Shown here piece by piece: positions 39,388 to 48,343 of a stretch of DNA of 64,000 nucleotides. The notes under the pieces were generated by a model. The model was not told the DNA's origin. It saw nothing but the letters and a program-made list of their open reading frames with translations, and ran no database searches. Positions within the stretch are counted from its first letter, which is position 1, and the number at the start of each line of letters is the position of its first letter. Position numbers and translations under genes: made by a program. Source of the stretch: Chryseobacterium sp. MFBS3-17 (GTDB lineage: Bacteria; Bacteroidota; Bacteroidia; Flavobacteriales; Weeksellaceae); contig NZ_JAJEWK010000010.1 in assembly GCF_020687745.1 (NCBI RefSeq), positions 186,001 to 250,000 of the forward strand. The letters run 5' to 3'.

Positions 39388-41019
39388 TTATTGGCGTATT
39401 GAGTCTTCATGCAGGCGGATGATTTCTTTTAAATATTGCTGTTCTTCGGCAGTCATTTTCCGCCAGACAAATCCTTCCCGGATTTCTTTACCTTTCAGTT
39501 GGGGAAAAATACCGGCTTCACTGTATTCTGCCAAAAAAGCGGGCGAAATGGCTGGCAAAGCGGTATCATAATTGAAGAGATAGCCATAAACCACGTTAAA
39601 CTCCAGATTTCCGATTACGTAGGTTTTGTATTTGTTGAAGCGGTAATCTGCCGGTTTCAGCAGTTGCATGCGGTCCCAGCCCCGCATTGCCACGCCCAGT
39701 CTGAACGTGGGAATATACTGAGTGACAATTTTCGGGGTAATGAAAAATGCGCTTGTGATGATGGCCAATACCGCAAATCCCGACCAGGCAAGTTCTTTAC
39801 GGATTAACCCACTGAACATCACAAAGATGATAACAAAAAATACATCGAGAAAGAATCGGTACTGCGCAGAAAAAACCATCACAAGAATTACTTTGACCAT
39901 AACAGCCAAATAAATAAGCCACACCATCTTGTCTCTCCTAAAAACAGTGAAAAATGTGAAAGCAGCCAGGCCAACGAAAAAGGCAATATGCACACCGGAC
40001 TTCATTCCGCTCAGCAAAAACCAATTGGCTATTCTTTCCGTAAAACTGAAGTTGCGGATTTCGTCATAACGGTACTGCATATCGTACGTCTTTTCTGTAG
40101 CAAGCCGGGCAGAAGTTTCCAGAATTTCAGCATTAGGTTTCCAGCTGAGGCCCAGGTCCGCAATCTGCACCGGAAAGACAGGAAAACCAAAAGTCCAGAT
40201 ATTTTTAACCAAAAAGAGACCCAAAATAAAAACTCCCGGCCACAATACGCTGACCCGTTGCTTCTGAATCATAAAAGCATACATGAATGCGAGCAGGGGC
40301 AGCCACAGCACGGTGGGTTTCATGGCAAAAATCCAGACTGAAAAAGCAAAGATCAACAAAATATTTTTGTTTCCGGACAGGATTTCATTCAGCAAAATCA
40401 AAGCAAATGCAATGACCGGAAGATCGGGAGCGGGCGATTGCAGAAACGGAAAAAGCAATGGAATAAACAGCAGATGCAGCCACGATTTCTTTTCGGTGGC
40501 ATAAATCAGATAAATCAGTAAAGCCGGTAAATTGAGACGCAGATACGGATCACCGATTCCCGAAAACACAGCCTGCAACGCATGCCAGAACGACATCTGA
40601 CCCAGAATCAGATCCAGACCGGCAATTCCTTTTACCAGACCTGCCTCGCGGAACCACTTTACGGTGGGCACATAATATCCGTAATGATCCAGAATAAACG
40701 GTGCAAAAGTGGCAAAAAACACCACCACCAGCGCTGCCGGAATCACCAAATGGTTATTTTTAAAAAAATCAAAAAAAGAACGGTACCCTTTCAGCAATAA
40801 AAAGGACAGCAAACCCAATCCCAGCACGATGACTTCCACCGGTGTACCCAGAGGCAACAGCCAGGAGGTTAATACCGCCATAATGCTGACAATAAAAATT
40901 CCCGATAAAAGTGTGCCCGAAACACCAGTAAAAATCTTGCCACCGAAAGTCTGAAACAGCCGTCCCCAGCCCCAGAAAACGGGCAACAGCAAGATACAGG
41001 TGAGGATTAAAAGTAACAT
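39388..41019 (-). CDS. Large multi-pass membrane protein, GT-C-like
   Basis: The 543-residue protein has about twelve hydrophobic helices, with a loop after the third or fourth (DHYGYYVPTVKWFREAGLVKG) and a soluble C-terminal stretch of about 80 residues. The layout resembles membrane glycosyltransferases of the GT-C type and the uncharacterised LIC_10190-like family. No catalytic motif is certain. I chose the ATG at 41019: the upstream in-frame TTG at 41046 lies within the terminator hairpin of the preceding gene. Confidence 0.65.
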   Translation of the reverse strand: MLLLILTCILLLPVFWGWGRLFQTFGGKIFTGVSGTLLSGIFIVSIMAVLTSWLLPLGTPVEVIVLGLGLLSFLLLKGYRSFFDFFKNNHLVIPAALVVVFFATFAPFILDHYGYYVPTVKWFREAGLVKGIAGLDLILGQMSFWHALQAVFSGIGDPYLRLNLPALLIYLIYATEKKSWLHLLFIPLLFPFLQSPAPDLPVIAFALILLNEILSGNKNILLIFAFSVWIFAMKPTVLWLPLLAFMYAFMIQKQRVSVLWPGVFILGLFLVKNIWTFGFPVFPVQIADLGLSWKPNAEILETSARLATEKTYDMQYRYDEIRNFSFTERIANWFLLSGMKSGVHIAFFVGLAAFTFFTVFRRDKMVWLIYLAVMVKVILVMVFSAQYRFFLDVFFVIIFVMFSGLIRKELAWSGFAVLAIITSAFFITPKIVTQYIPTFRLGVAMRGWDRMQLLKPADYRFNKYKTYVIGNLEFNVVYGYLFNYDTALPAISPAFLAEYSEAGIFPQLKGKEIREGFVWRKMTAEEQQYLKEIIRLHEDSIRQ

Positions 41020-41052
41020 AAAAAAAGACTGCTTAAAAATAAGCAATCTTTT
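41020..41052 (-). terminator. Terminator of the glycine-zipper lipoprotein gene
   Basis: On the minus strand a stem of GATTGCTT with AAGCAGTC (one mismatch, extended by A-T pairs), a 6-nt loop and a T7 run. It ends right at the start of the next membrane-protein gene. Confidence 0.75.
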
Positions 41053-41078
41053 TCAAGTATATTGATTATGATTGGGTG

Positions 41079-41603
41079 TTATTGTACTCTTCCTTGTTTT
41101 TTATCTACGGATCTACCGATGGTATAACCGGTAGCACCACCTATGATACCGCCTACTACCGCACCACCACCACGGTTTTTCTTATTCAGCAATGCACCTG
41201 CAGCTGCACCGGTGGCTGCACCTACGATGGTTCCTTTAGCCGTATGGCTCATCCCCTGTTTCTGAGGAGCTTGCTGCGCGACTCCGCTATTACTACCGGA
41301 GTTGGAACTGCTGGGCGTATTGTTTACATACACAGTACGCGTTTCACGAACCACGTTGCTTTTGGAGGAAGCAGCAGCCACACGTTTGGCTTCCTGAACC
41401 TCGGCGATACTGTCAGCTTTTTTCTGTGCTTCGTAGGCCATACGTTCTTTCTCTATGGCGAGCTTTTGCTTTTCAATTTCCAGTTGACGCTGCTGAAACT
41501 CTATTTTTTGTTGTTCCAGAGATTTCTCAGCAATTTTTTCTTCTTTGTTACAGGCTGTCAATAAAAAAACGGACAATGCACCTGCCATTACTATATTTTT
41601 CAT
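41079..41603 (-). CDS. Glycine-zipper lipoprotein with a coiled coil
   Basis: The 174-residue lipoprotein has lipobox LLTAC (Cys18). A charged coiled coil of about 45 residues follows (EKSLEQQKIEFQQRQLEIEK and on), then a Ser/Asn-rich linker. The C-terminal glycine zipper (TAKGTIVGAATGAAAGALL, GGAVVGGIIGGATGYTIG) is typical of outer-membrane YMGG / Rickettsia 17-kDa-type proteins. The function is unknown; the zipper may insert in the outer membrane. It is monocistronic and has a terminator. Confidence 0.85.
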   Translation of the reverse strand: MKNIVMAGALSVFLLTACNKEEKIAEKSLEQQKIEFQQRQLEIEKQKLAIEKERMAYEAQKKADSIAEVQEAKRVAAASSKSNVVRETRTVYVNNTPSSSNSGSNSGVAQQAPQKQGMSHTAKGTIVGAATGAAAGALLNKKNRGGGAVVGGIIGGATGYTIGRSVDKKQGRVQ

Positions 41604-41724
41604 AATTCTAATTTTATATTCAACATCATTTTTGTCACTGTCTATTCACAGTCACCATCATCATGCCAAAAATGAAACCAAACAAGTGTTAAAGAAACGT
41701 TAAAGTCACCGAGAGCAGTGGAAT

Positions 41725-41760
41725 AAAAAAAGCAAGTTTCTGAAAATCAGAAACTTGCTA
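41725..41760 (-). terminator. Terminator of tRNA-Cys
   Basis: A perfect 13-bp stem (41747-41759 with 41731-41743) with a 3-nt loop is followed on the minus strand by six T residues. It starts right after the tRNA 3' end. Confidence 0.88.
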
Positions 41761-41834
41761 TGGAGGTACCTAGCGGATTCGAACCGCTGTAGATGGTGTT
41801 GCAGACCACTGCCTAACCACTCGGCCAAAGTACC
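41761..41834 (-). tRNA. tRNA-Cys (GCA)
   Basis: A 74-nt cloverleaf with the CCA end encoded. The 7-bp acceptor stem begins GGTACTT, the anticodon loop reads CTGCAAC (anticodon GCA) and the T loop is TTCGAAT. The discriminator base before CCA is T, as expected for tRNA-Cys. It has its own promoter and terminator. Confidence 0.96.
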
Positions 41835-41845
41835 ATTTGGGTGTG

Positions 41846-41874
41846 CAAATATAGCAATTTTTCTTTTTATCAAA
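41846..41874 (-). promoter_or_regulatory. Promoter of tRNA-Cys
   Basis: On the minus strand TTTG (41871-41874), a 17-bp spacer and TATATTTG (41846-41853). Both boxes are exact, and the mature tRNA starts 11 nt later. Confidence 0.65.
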
Positions 41875-41890
41875 AGTAAATCCGCTAAAT

Positions 41891-42391
41891 TTATTTTGCA
41901 CCTATGGTCTGGATATCGTTTTCAAGATTTCGGGCGTTCTCGTATGCTTTCTTTTTCACCACTCTGGTGTCTGACCAGGAGTCGTGCCAGCCATTAGTGC
42001 CGAGAAATGAAAGTCCGTCAAAAGGCACAATCCGGGAAAAGTTTCGCCGAAGCAAATCGGCAGTGGTCAATGCTGTACCATCTGTTTTAACCACAACAGT
42101 TCCGGTAATCAACTTTCCCGGACTTCTCCCATTGGTTAATTTTTCCATCCCAAAGAGAATAAGGACATAAAGCAAAGCAGTACCCAGCCGGTCCAGCAAC
42201 GGATCTACATTTTCCAGCTCATATGCAGTAACCTCCATGGGGATGTCTGTCAAAACATATTTCAGGAAAACATACAGAAAGAGTAAAATATAAATGAGCA
42301 GCATTACCGCACAAAAATCAATAATGTAATTCAAAAACCTGAACAAGCGTTCTGCTTTATGCTGCTCTGCGAGTCTGAATTTTTTTTTCAT
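41891..42391 (-). CDS. RDD family membrane protein
   Basis: The 166-residue protein has the RDD layout: a basic N-terminus, two long membrane helices (about 17-45 and 72-95) and the conserved TNGRSPGKLITGTVVV segment after the second. The opening helix has the related R-FLNYIIDF in place of the usual R..D. The role of RDD proteins is mostly unclear; some move ions. I chose the ATG at 42391; a TTG at 42409 overlapping the previous stop codon is possible. Confidence 0.83.
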   Translation of the reverse strand: MKKKFRLAEQHKAERLFRFLNYIIDFCAVMLLIYILLFLYVFLKYVLTDIPMEVTAYELENVDPLLDRLGTALLYVLILFGMEKLTNGRSPGKLITGTVVVKTDGTALTTADLLRRNFSRIVPFDGLSFLGTNGWHDSWSDTRVVKKKAYENARNLENDIQTIGAK

Positions 42392-42405
42392 ATGTATGTG
42401 TTTAA

Positions 42406-43770
42406 TCAAAGATTTTGTATCAACAATCTCAATTGCGCTTCTGTATCAATGATGGCCGTAATTCCGGAAGGTTGCAAAATAATTTTTGAAGGCTTGAGGC
42501 CTGTCAGCTTTCCGCTCAGTTTAAGTCCTTTATAATATTCTGTATTGAAGGCCTGTACAATGCTTTTGCGAGAAGAATCTTCAAGCTCTGCGGTGGGGAT
42601 CCCATACTCGTCACGGATGATTTTCACAATTCTGCTTTCAAAAAGTGCTGCTGCTGTTTTGTGAAGTATATTTTTTGTTTTCAGTTTAAAATCTACATCT
42701 TCCAGCACAATTTTGCGCTGCTGTTCATCATAAAACGGAACACCGGAAATATAAGAGGTCCCGCTGACCATCCCTTCCGTCTGCGCTTCCAGCACAATTC
42801 TGTAATCATCACCATATACTTTTATCCCCGTGATTTTTATGCCCGGTTTACCCTCCCTAAAATCGAATTCCTTGCCCAAAAATTGTTGTTCTGCAAGGCG
42901 CGTGGCCTCCGTAAACGGAATATTAGCAGTAGTCTGAAGCAAAAACTTGTTGGGGGCGTTCTGAATAAAACGAAAATCCGGCACGTGCGAGGCCGGCCGT
43001 ACGGCAGGCGGCTTTTTACCGGTGAAGGTTTCAGAATAGGTATCCACTGAAAGTTGTAAGTCGATGGCATTGGCATAAAAAACCAAAGGCGTAACCTGTA
43101 CCGCTGTGGGCGTAATCTTCAGCCAGGTATTATACTCTTCTGAGATATGAAAAGGCTGCGCAAACTGATTCCACGCCATGACCGCATACGGACGAAGGTC
43201 CAGTTGCTTCTTCATCATTTCATCCATCGTAAGACTAAATTCGGCCTGTTGTTTCTTCAGACTTTTTTCTACAAGACCGGTTACCGGAATCTTCACCCGC
43301 CCGAAATCTAGGACAGGTTTTGTGACCCACCGGAATCCATTGGGTTTCGTCTCAGTAGAAATAGTCCAGTTGGGAGCCAGATTAATTTTGGTGCTGAAAT
43401 ACATGACGGTTTCAAAAGTAGTGCTCTGGTACGTATATACCCCCAAAGTCCCGATTCCTTTTTCTGCCCATATTTTCAGGGGAACTTCAATCAGCAGATT
43501 TTGCTCTGTGCCACCTATCAGACGGATGGGCCTTGTGCGCCAGACTTTTACTTTGAACTGATCATTATCATTATCCGTATAGGAATCATCTTCAAAGATT
43601 AAATCCTGAACCGAGCTGTTTACTACATTTGATATTTCAGACAGCGGTATCCGCACCGGCACCGTGACTGATGATTTAATTTTAGGAAAGTCATATGCTA
43701 AGGGCTGCTGACCGAGAAGCGTTTTCCCACAGCACAACAGTACGACCAACAAAAATAAGCATCTGTTCAT
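42406..43770 (-). CDS. DUF4403 family exported protein
   Basis: The 454-residue protein has a signal peptide (hydrophobic core LFLLVVLLCC, cleavage probably near GKTLLG). The rest matches DUF4403: an early VPVRIPLSEISNVVNSSV segment, LAPNWTISTETKPNGFRW and repeated long strands. A lipid-transfer-like tubular fold has been suggested for such proteins; I treat this as uncertain. It follows folB by 15 nt and overlaps or touches the RDD gene. Confidence 0.85.
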   Translation of the reverse strand: MNRCLFLLVVLLCCGKTLLGQQPLAYDFPKIKSSVTVPVRIPLSEISNVVNSSVQDLIFEDDSYTDNDNDQFKVKVWRTRPIRLIGGTEQNLLIEVPLKIWAEKGIGTLGVYTYQSTTFETVMYFSTKINLAPNWTISTETKPNGFRWVTKPVLDFGRVKIPVTGLVEKSLKKQQAEFSLTMDEMMKKQLDLRPYAVMAWNQFAQPFHISEEYNTWLKITPTAVQVTPLVFYANAIDLQLSVDTYSETFTGKKPPAVRPASHVPDFRFIQNAPNKFLLQTTANIPFTEATRLAEQQFLGKEFDFREGKPGIKITGIKVYGDDYRIVLEAQTEGMVSGTSYISGVPFYDEQQRKIVLEDVDFKLKTKNILHKTAAALFESRIVKIIRDEYGIPTAELEDSSRKSIVQAFNTEYYKGLKLSGKLTGLKPSKIILQPSGITAIIDTEAQLRLLIQNL

Positions 43771-43785
43771 CTGCGAAAAATCCGG

Positions 43786-44148
43786 TTAAGCGATTTTCTT
43801 CTCAACTTCCACACTTACGCCCCTCATTTCTCCGGGCATAGGCGGACTGGTTTTGGTGAGCTTGATTTTTGCCGCGGTAATCTGCGGAAATGTAGCCTCC
43901 AGCCGACTGATGATTCTGCCGATGACCCGCTCCAGCAATTTGGACGGAATTTCCATTTCTTCATGAATAATATCATTCACCAAAGCATAGTTAATGGTAT
44001 CCTCCAGCAAATCGGACTCAGTAGCCCGGGAAAAATCTGCTGTAATCTCAGCATTTACAATATAAAAAGTTCCGATTATTTTTTCTTCGGGAAGAACGCC
44101 GTGGTAGGCAAAAATCCGGATATCTTCCAGCAAAATTTTAGTGGTCAT
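43786..44148 (-). CDS. folB: Dihydroneopterin aldolase
   Basis: The 120-residue enzyme converts dihydroneopterin to hydroxymethyl-dihydropterin in folate synthesis. It starts TTKILLEDIRIFAYHGVLPEEK, with the conserved Y-H-G, and has NYALVNDIIHEEME and the closing KLTKTSPPMPGEMRGVSVEVEK. Its length is normal. It leads the folB-DUF4403-RDD group, whose other members have no clear folate link. Confidence 0.93.
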   Translation of the reverse strand: MTTKILLEDIRIFAYHGVLPEEKIIGTFYIVNAEITADFSRATESDLLEDTINYALVNDIIHEEMEIPSKLLERVIGRIISRLEATFPQITAAKIKLTKTSPPMPGEMRGVSVEVEKKIA

Positions 44149-44209
44149 AGCTCTGGATTATGGTGAAAAGAAACCTTGCCGTCAACAAACTGCGGCAAGG
44201 TTCAGTAAT

Positions 44210-45229
44210 TTATTTGATGGTCTTGGAAAGTTCCAGCATCTCTTCGATGGGCTTCAGCGCTTTCAGCCTTAATTCTTCCTCAATGATGATTTCCGGGAGC
44301 TCATATTTCATACACAGATAAAGCTTTTCCATTGTATTGCGCTTCATATAGAAACATTCTGAACAGTTACAGGTATCATCAAACACCAGCGCGGGAATCA
44401 ATTCTTTGTGCGGCGCCCGTTTTTTCATTTCGTGAAGAATCCCCTCTTCAGTGGCAATGATAAACTTCTGACTGTCGTCTTTTTCCACAAAATTCAGCAA
44501 TGCCGAAGTAGATCCCACGAAATGTGCCAGATCCAGCACCGCTGACTCACTTTCAGGATGGGCAATCAGCTTCGCATCGGGATGCTCCGCAAGTTGCTGA
44601 GCAATACGCTCCATAGAGAAGGCCTCATGCACAATACAACTGCCGTCCCACAAAATCATATCGCGTCCTGTTTTTTTAGACAGGAACCGCCCCAGATTCT
44701 TATCGGGAGCAAAAATGATGGGTCTGTCGGCAGGCAGCGATTTAATGATGGTTTCCGCATTAGAACTCGTCACAATAATATCTGATTCTGCTTTGGTTTC
44801 TGCATTACAATTGATGTAGGTGGCAATAAGGGCATCGGGATGCTGTTCACGCATTTTTCGCAGACCTTCTCCGCTACACCCGTCTGCCAGAGAGCAGCCT
44901 GCCTGGGTATCCGGCAGAACTACTTTCTTGGTAGGATTGAGTATTTTAGCGGCCTCGGCCATGAAATGAACGCCACAAAATGCAATCATATCTGCATCTG
45001 TATCCCGCGCCTGGCGGGCCAGCTGCAAGGAATCGCCCAAGAAATCTGCGATATCCTGAATGGCGGGTGGCTGATAGTAATGGGCCAGAATTACGGCATT
45101 TTTCTCTTTCTTAAGGTCCAGAATTGCCTGTACCAACTCTTCTCCCTGCGGAATGAGTAGGTCATCTACTTTTAAAAAACCTCTTACGGGCAGGTTTGCT
45201 TTGGCAATATCTAATGTTTCTGTACTCAT
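44210..45229 (-). CDS. nadA: Quinolinate synthase A
   Basis: The 339-residue iron-sulfur enzyme condenses iminoaspartate with dihydroxyacetone phosphate to quinolinate in NAD synthesis. LAHYYQPPAIQDIADFLGDSLQLA is a family signature. The three cluster cysteines are expected in AGCSLADGCSGEG, TYINCNAETK and CNCSECFYMKRN. nadB is not adjacent in this window. It follows gmk at a 32-nt gap in the yicC-gmk-nadA run. Confidence 0.95.
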   Translation of the reverse strand: MSTETLDIAKANLPVRGFLKVDDLLIPQGEELVQAILDLKKEKNAVILAHYYQPPAIQDIADFLGDSLQLARQARDTDADMIAFCGVHFMAEAAKILNPTKKVVLPDTQAGCSLADGCSGEGLRKMREQHPDALIATYINCNAETKAESDIIVTSSNAETIIKSLPADRPIIFAPDKNLGRFLSKKTGRDMILWDGSCIVHEAFSMERIAQQLAEHPDAKLIAHPESESAVLDLAHFVGSTSALLNFVEKDDSQKFIIATEEGILHEMKKRAPHKELIPALVFDDTCNCSECFYMKRNTMEKLYLCMKYELPEIIIEEELRLKALKPIEEMLELSKTIK

Positions 45230-45261
45230 ATTTTTTATTTCTGATATGAACTATGAAGTTA

Positions 45262-45825
45262 CTATTTTTTAATGAAACCGGCAATAAGCTGTTGCACCTG
45301 TTGTTGTGCTGTATGCAAATCATCATTGACCAGAATCTCGTCAAACTCAGTCTGAAAAGTCATTTCGTAGGCGGCTTTGGCGACGCGGGTTTTAATCGTT
45401 TCCTCATCATCCGTACCACGGGATATCAATCTCCGTTCCAACTCTTCTATAGAGGGAGGCATAATGAAAATAGAAAGGGCTTTCTCCCGGAAATATTTCT
45501 TCAGATTGATCCCTCCGACGACATCCACATCAAAAATAACCGTTTTCCCGGCATTCCAGATTCGTTCAACCTCAGACTTCAGCGTTCCGTAATATTTATC
45601 GGTATAGACTTCTTCAAACTCCACAAAGGCATCTTCGGTAATCTTTGCACGGAATTCATCCGGCGAAATAAAATGATAATCCACCCCGTTCTGCTCTGCT
45701 CCGCGGGGACTTCTGGTGGTACAGGATACTGAAAACTGTAACTCCGGAAATGTTTCCAAACAATGCTTGACCAATGTGGTTTTGCCACTGCCCGAAGGCG
45801 CTGAAAATATGACAACTTTATTCAT
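45262..45825 (-). CDS. gmk: Guanylate kinase
   Basis: The 187-residue enzyme phosphorylates GMP to GDP. It has the P-loop SAPSGSGKTTLV near the N-terminus, the GMP-binding SCTTRSPRGAEQNGVDYHF segment and IFIMPPSIEELERRLISRG. It starts 12 nt after yicC, a gene pair conserved in many bacteria. Confidence 0.96.
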   Translation of the reverse strand: MNKVVIFSAPSGSGKTTLVKHCLETFPELQFSVSCTTRSPRGAEQNGVDYHFISPDEFRAKITEDAFVEFEEVYTDKYYGTLKSEVERIWNAGKTVIFDVDVVGGINLKKYFREKALSIFIMPPSIEELERRLISRGTDDEETIKTRVAKAAYEMTFQTEFDEILVNDDLHTAQQQVQQLIAGFIKK

Positions 45826-45837
45826 TGAAAACCTTCC

Positions 45838-46695
45838 TTATAATACATTAAGCGTTTGCTCTTTTATTTTCTCCAAATCATCTTTCATCATGACCACCAG
45901 CTTCTGAATATCGGCATGATTAGCCTTGGAACCCAGCGTATTGATTTCCCTTCCAATTTCCTGTGCAATGAATCCTAGTTTTTTACCGTTCAGATCCTCA
46001 TCGGTCATCACCTCCAGATAATATTTCAAGTGCTGCGTGAGCCGCACTTTCTCTTCAGAAATATCCAGTTTTTCTGTAAAATAAGCCATTTCCTGATAGA
46101 AACGGGTTTCATCTACATTGTCAAATTCTGACAAAACTTTGCGGTAACGCTCTTTTACCACATCCAGCCGTGCCTCCTCAAAAGGAATGACCTGCTGCAG
46201 ATATTCCTCTATATTGCCGATATTCCGGGCTAGTTCATCCTGCAGAATATTCCCTTCCGTCCTGCGGAAATTTTCGAATTTCACCAATGCACTTTCCACC
46301 AGTTCCAGCAAAAAAGTCCATTCCGTTTCCTGCAATTCATCCGGCATGCTGGATATGGCATCCGGCATTCTTACGGCCATTTTCAGGTATTCAAAATCAG
46401 GTCCGTCTGCGGCAATTTTCTGAAGTTCAGAAATATAGGATTTTACCAGATCGTGGTTAATGGTTACATCATTTACATCATTCAGCGTTTCCACATTAAT
46501 GTAGCAATCTGCCTTACCCCGCACCATACGGTCATTGAGCAATTTGCGAACATCAAACTCTTTTTCTTTATACCTTAATGGTAACTTGATGCTGAGATCA
46601 AAAGATTTGCTGTTCAGAGACTTGATATCAACCGTAATTTTCTTTCCTTCAAAAACACCTTCGCTTCTCCCGAAGCCGGTCATGGATAAAATCAT
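45838..46695 (-). CDS. YicC family endoribonuclease-like protein
   Basis: The protein starts MILSMTGFGRSEG, the family signature, and ends HADIQKLVVMMKDDLEKIKEQTLNVL, the other conserved end; from the ATG at 46695 it has 285 residues. Enterobacterial YicC is an endoribonuclease that takes part in small-RNA turnover; the same activity here is inferred. A TATCTTTG box on the minus strand (46717-46724) lies about 21 nt upstream, which excludes the longer frame to 46719. gmk follows. Confidence 0.92.
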   Translation of the reverse strand: MILSMTGFGRSEGVFEGKKITVDIKSLNSKSFDLSIKLPLRYKEKEFDVRKLLNDRMVRGKADCYINVETLNDVNDVTINHDLVKSYISELQKIAADGPDFEYLKMAVRMPDAISSMPDELQETEWTFLLELVESALVKFENFRRTEGNILQDELARNIGNIEEYLQQVIPFEEARLDVVKERYRKVLSEFDNVDETRFYQEMAYFTEKLDISEEKVRLTQHLKYYLEVMTDEDLNGKKLGFIAQEIGREINTLGSKANHADIQKLVVMMKDDLEKIKEQTLNVL

Positions 46696-46803
46696 AGATT
46701 TTTGTGTATTAGGGAGCAAAGATAAAAATTCCTGAACGATTTTTGTTCATGTACCTTCAGCCCAATACTTGAGATTCTGAAAAAAAATAGTGAAATTCGC
46801 AGT

Positions 46804-47706
46804 GTGAAAACTTTAATCTCGGTTTCCGGAACTACCGGCATTGGCAAAACCAAACTGGCAATTGATCTGGCCAGACATCTGGGCACTGAAATTATTTCCT
46901 GTGATTCCCGGCAGTTTTTCAATGAAATGCCCATTGGCACCGCAGCACCTTCGCACGAGGAACTGAATGCAGCACCTCATCATTTTATCGGCCATCGGTC
47001 GGTACTGGATCATTACTCCATAGGCCAATATGAAAAAGAGGCACTGGCCAGAATTGAAGAACTCTTCAGCAACCATCATGCACTGATCCTCACCGGCGGC
47101 AGTATGATGTATGAGAAAGCCGTCATTACCGGCCTGAACGACCTGCCCGAAGCAGATACCATCCATCAGGAAAAGCTATCCGCGATCATGCAAAAAGACG
47201 GAATCACAGCACTTCAGGACCTCCTGCACCAGCTGGATCCGGAATATTTTGCCATCGTAGACCGCCAAAACCCCCGCCGACTGATGCGCGCCATAGACGT
47301 CATCTGGCAAACCGGAAAATCCTATACCCAGAATATTTCATCTCAGGTACAACAAAGAAATTTCCGCGTGATCCGCATTGGCCTCACCGCCCCGCGGGAC
47401 ATCATATACGACCGGATTAATCTGCGGGTAGAACAAATGATACAAGCCGGACTGCTGCAGGAAGCCGAAGCACTGCTCCCCCACCGCAACCTCCCTGCAC
47501 TACAAACCGTAGGATACACTGAACTCTTTCGGTATATGGACGGCGAGTGGCCGCTGGAAACAGCCATAGAAGAAATTAAAAAAAACTCAAGACGATTTGC
47601 CAAACGCCAACTCACGTGGTACCGGAAAGAAAATGATATACACCTCGTGAATTACGACAATGCTCTTCAGGAATCCTTATCTTTGCTCAAAGATTTTAAC
47701 CTTTAA
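46804..47706 (+). CDS. miaA: tRNA dimethylallyltransferase
   Basis: MiaA adds the dimethylallyl group to A37 of tRNAs reading U-starting codons. The 300-residue protein has the P-loop GTTGIGKTKLA, SCDSRQFFNEMPIGTAAPS, GGSMMYEKAVITGL, and the C-terminal FAKRQLTWYRKE with the tRNA-binding residues. The start codon is GTG at 46804. It is transcribed away from yicC and followed 15 nt later by a redoxin gene. Confidence 0.95.
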   Translation: MKTLISVSGTTGIGKTKLAIDLARHLGTEIISCDSRQFFNEMPIGTAAPSHEELNAAPHHFIGHRSVLDHYSIGQYEKEALARIEELFSNHHALILTGGSMMYEKAVITGLNDLPEADTIHQEKLSAIMQKDGITALQDLLHQLDPEYFAIVDRQNPRRLMRAIDVIWQTGKSYTQNISSQVQQRNFRVIRIGLTAPRDIIYDRINLRVEQMIQAGLLQEAEALLPHRNLPALQTVGYTELFRYMDGEWPLETAIEEIKKNSRRFAKRQLTWYRKENDIHLVNYDNALQESLSLLKDFNL

Positions 47707-47721
47707 ATAAAAATTACCCAT

Positions 47722-48279
47722 ATGGCCAATACACCTTCCAATATGCTGGAACTGGGAACAAAAGCTCCCTATTTTGAACTTCCAAATCCTTCTCACAGCA
47801 ACGAATTGCAGTCCCTGAACGACCTGAAAGGAGCAAAAGGAACTCTGGTGATTTTCATGTGCAACCACTGCCCTTTTGTGCTGCATATCATTGAAAAACT
47901 GGCAGAACTGTACGAAGATTATCAGGAGAAAGGCATTGAATTTATTGCCATCAACGCCAACGATGCTGAGAAATATCCGGCAGATGCGCCAGACAAAATG
48001 ATTGAATTCCAAATCGAAAGAAAATTTGAATTCCCTTATCTGTATGATGAAAGCCAGGCCGTAGCCAAAGCCTATGATGCAGCCTGCACTCCCGATTTCT
48101 ATTTCTTTGATGAAAAACTGGACCTGATATACCGCGGACAAATGGACGATTCGCGACCGGGGAATAATAAGGAAGTCACCGGTGAAGACCTGATTATTGC
48201 ATTTGAAAATTTGCTGGCCGGTGCACCCCAGGAGGAGATGCAGATGCCAAGCATGGGCTGTAATATTAAGTGGAAATAG
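47722..48279 (+). CDS. Redoxin family (AhpC/TSA-like) protein
   Basis: The 185-residue cytosolic protein has a peroxiredoxin-like thioredoxin fold with the CNHCP site in LVIFMCNHCPFV (C-x-x-C) and the later YDAACTPDFYFF loop. This subgroup is common in Bacteroidota, cyanobacteria and proteobacteria and lacks a defined role. It starts 15 nt after miaA and may be co-transcribed. A palindromic repeat lies just after its stop codon. Confidence 0.88.
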   Translation: MANTPSNMLELGTKAPYFELPNPSHSNELQSLNDLKGAKGTLVIFMCNHCPFVLHIIEKLAELYEDYQEKGIEFIAINANDAEKYPADAPDKMIEFQIERKFEFPYLYDESQAVAKAYDAACTPDFYFFDEKLDLIYRGQMDDSRPGNNKEVTGEDLIIAFENLLAGAPQEEMQMPSMGCNIKWK

Positions 48280-48287
48280 GATGGCAC

Positions 48288-48335
48288 AACTTTGTCAAAG
48301 TTTCTCTGAAGTGCGCATAAAACTTTGACAAAGTT
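48288..48335. repeat. Pair of palindromic repeats, AACTTTG-T/A-CAAAGTT
   Basis: Two 15-bp palindromes, AACTTTGTCAAAGTT (48288-48302) and AACTTTGACAAAGTT (48321-48335), are exact reverse complements of each other and lie 18 nt apart between convergent genes. Each can form a 7-bp hairpin, or both can pair in one long stem. There is no T tract. They may act as a two-way terminator or belong to a REP-like family. Confidence 0.8.
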
Positions 48336-48343
48336 TCCCCTTC

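Noticed and set aside
41020-41046. TTG at 41046 as start of the large membrane protein
   Set aside because: It falls in the terminator hairpin of the preceding gene; the ATG at 41019 gives a better N-terminal helix.
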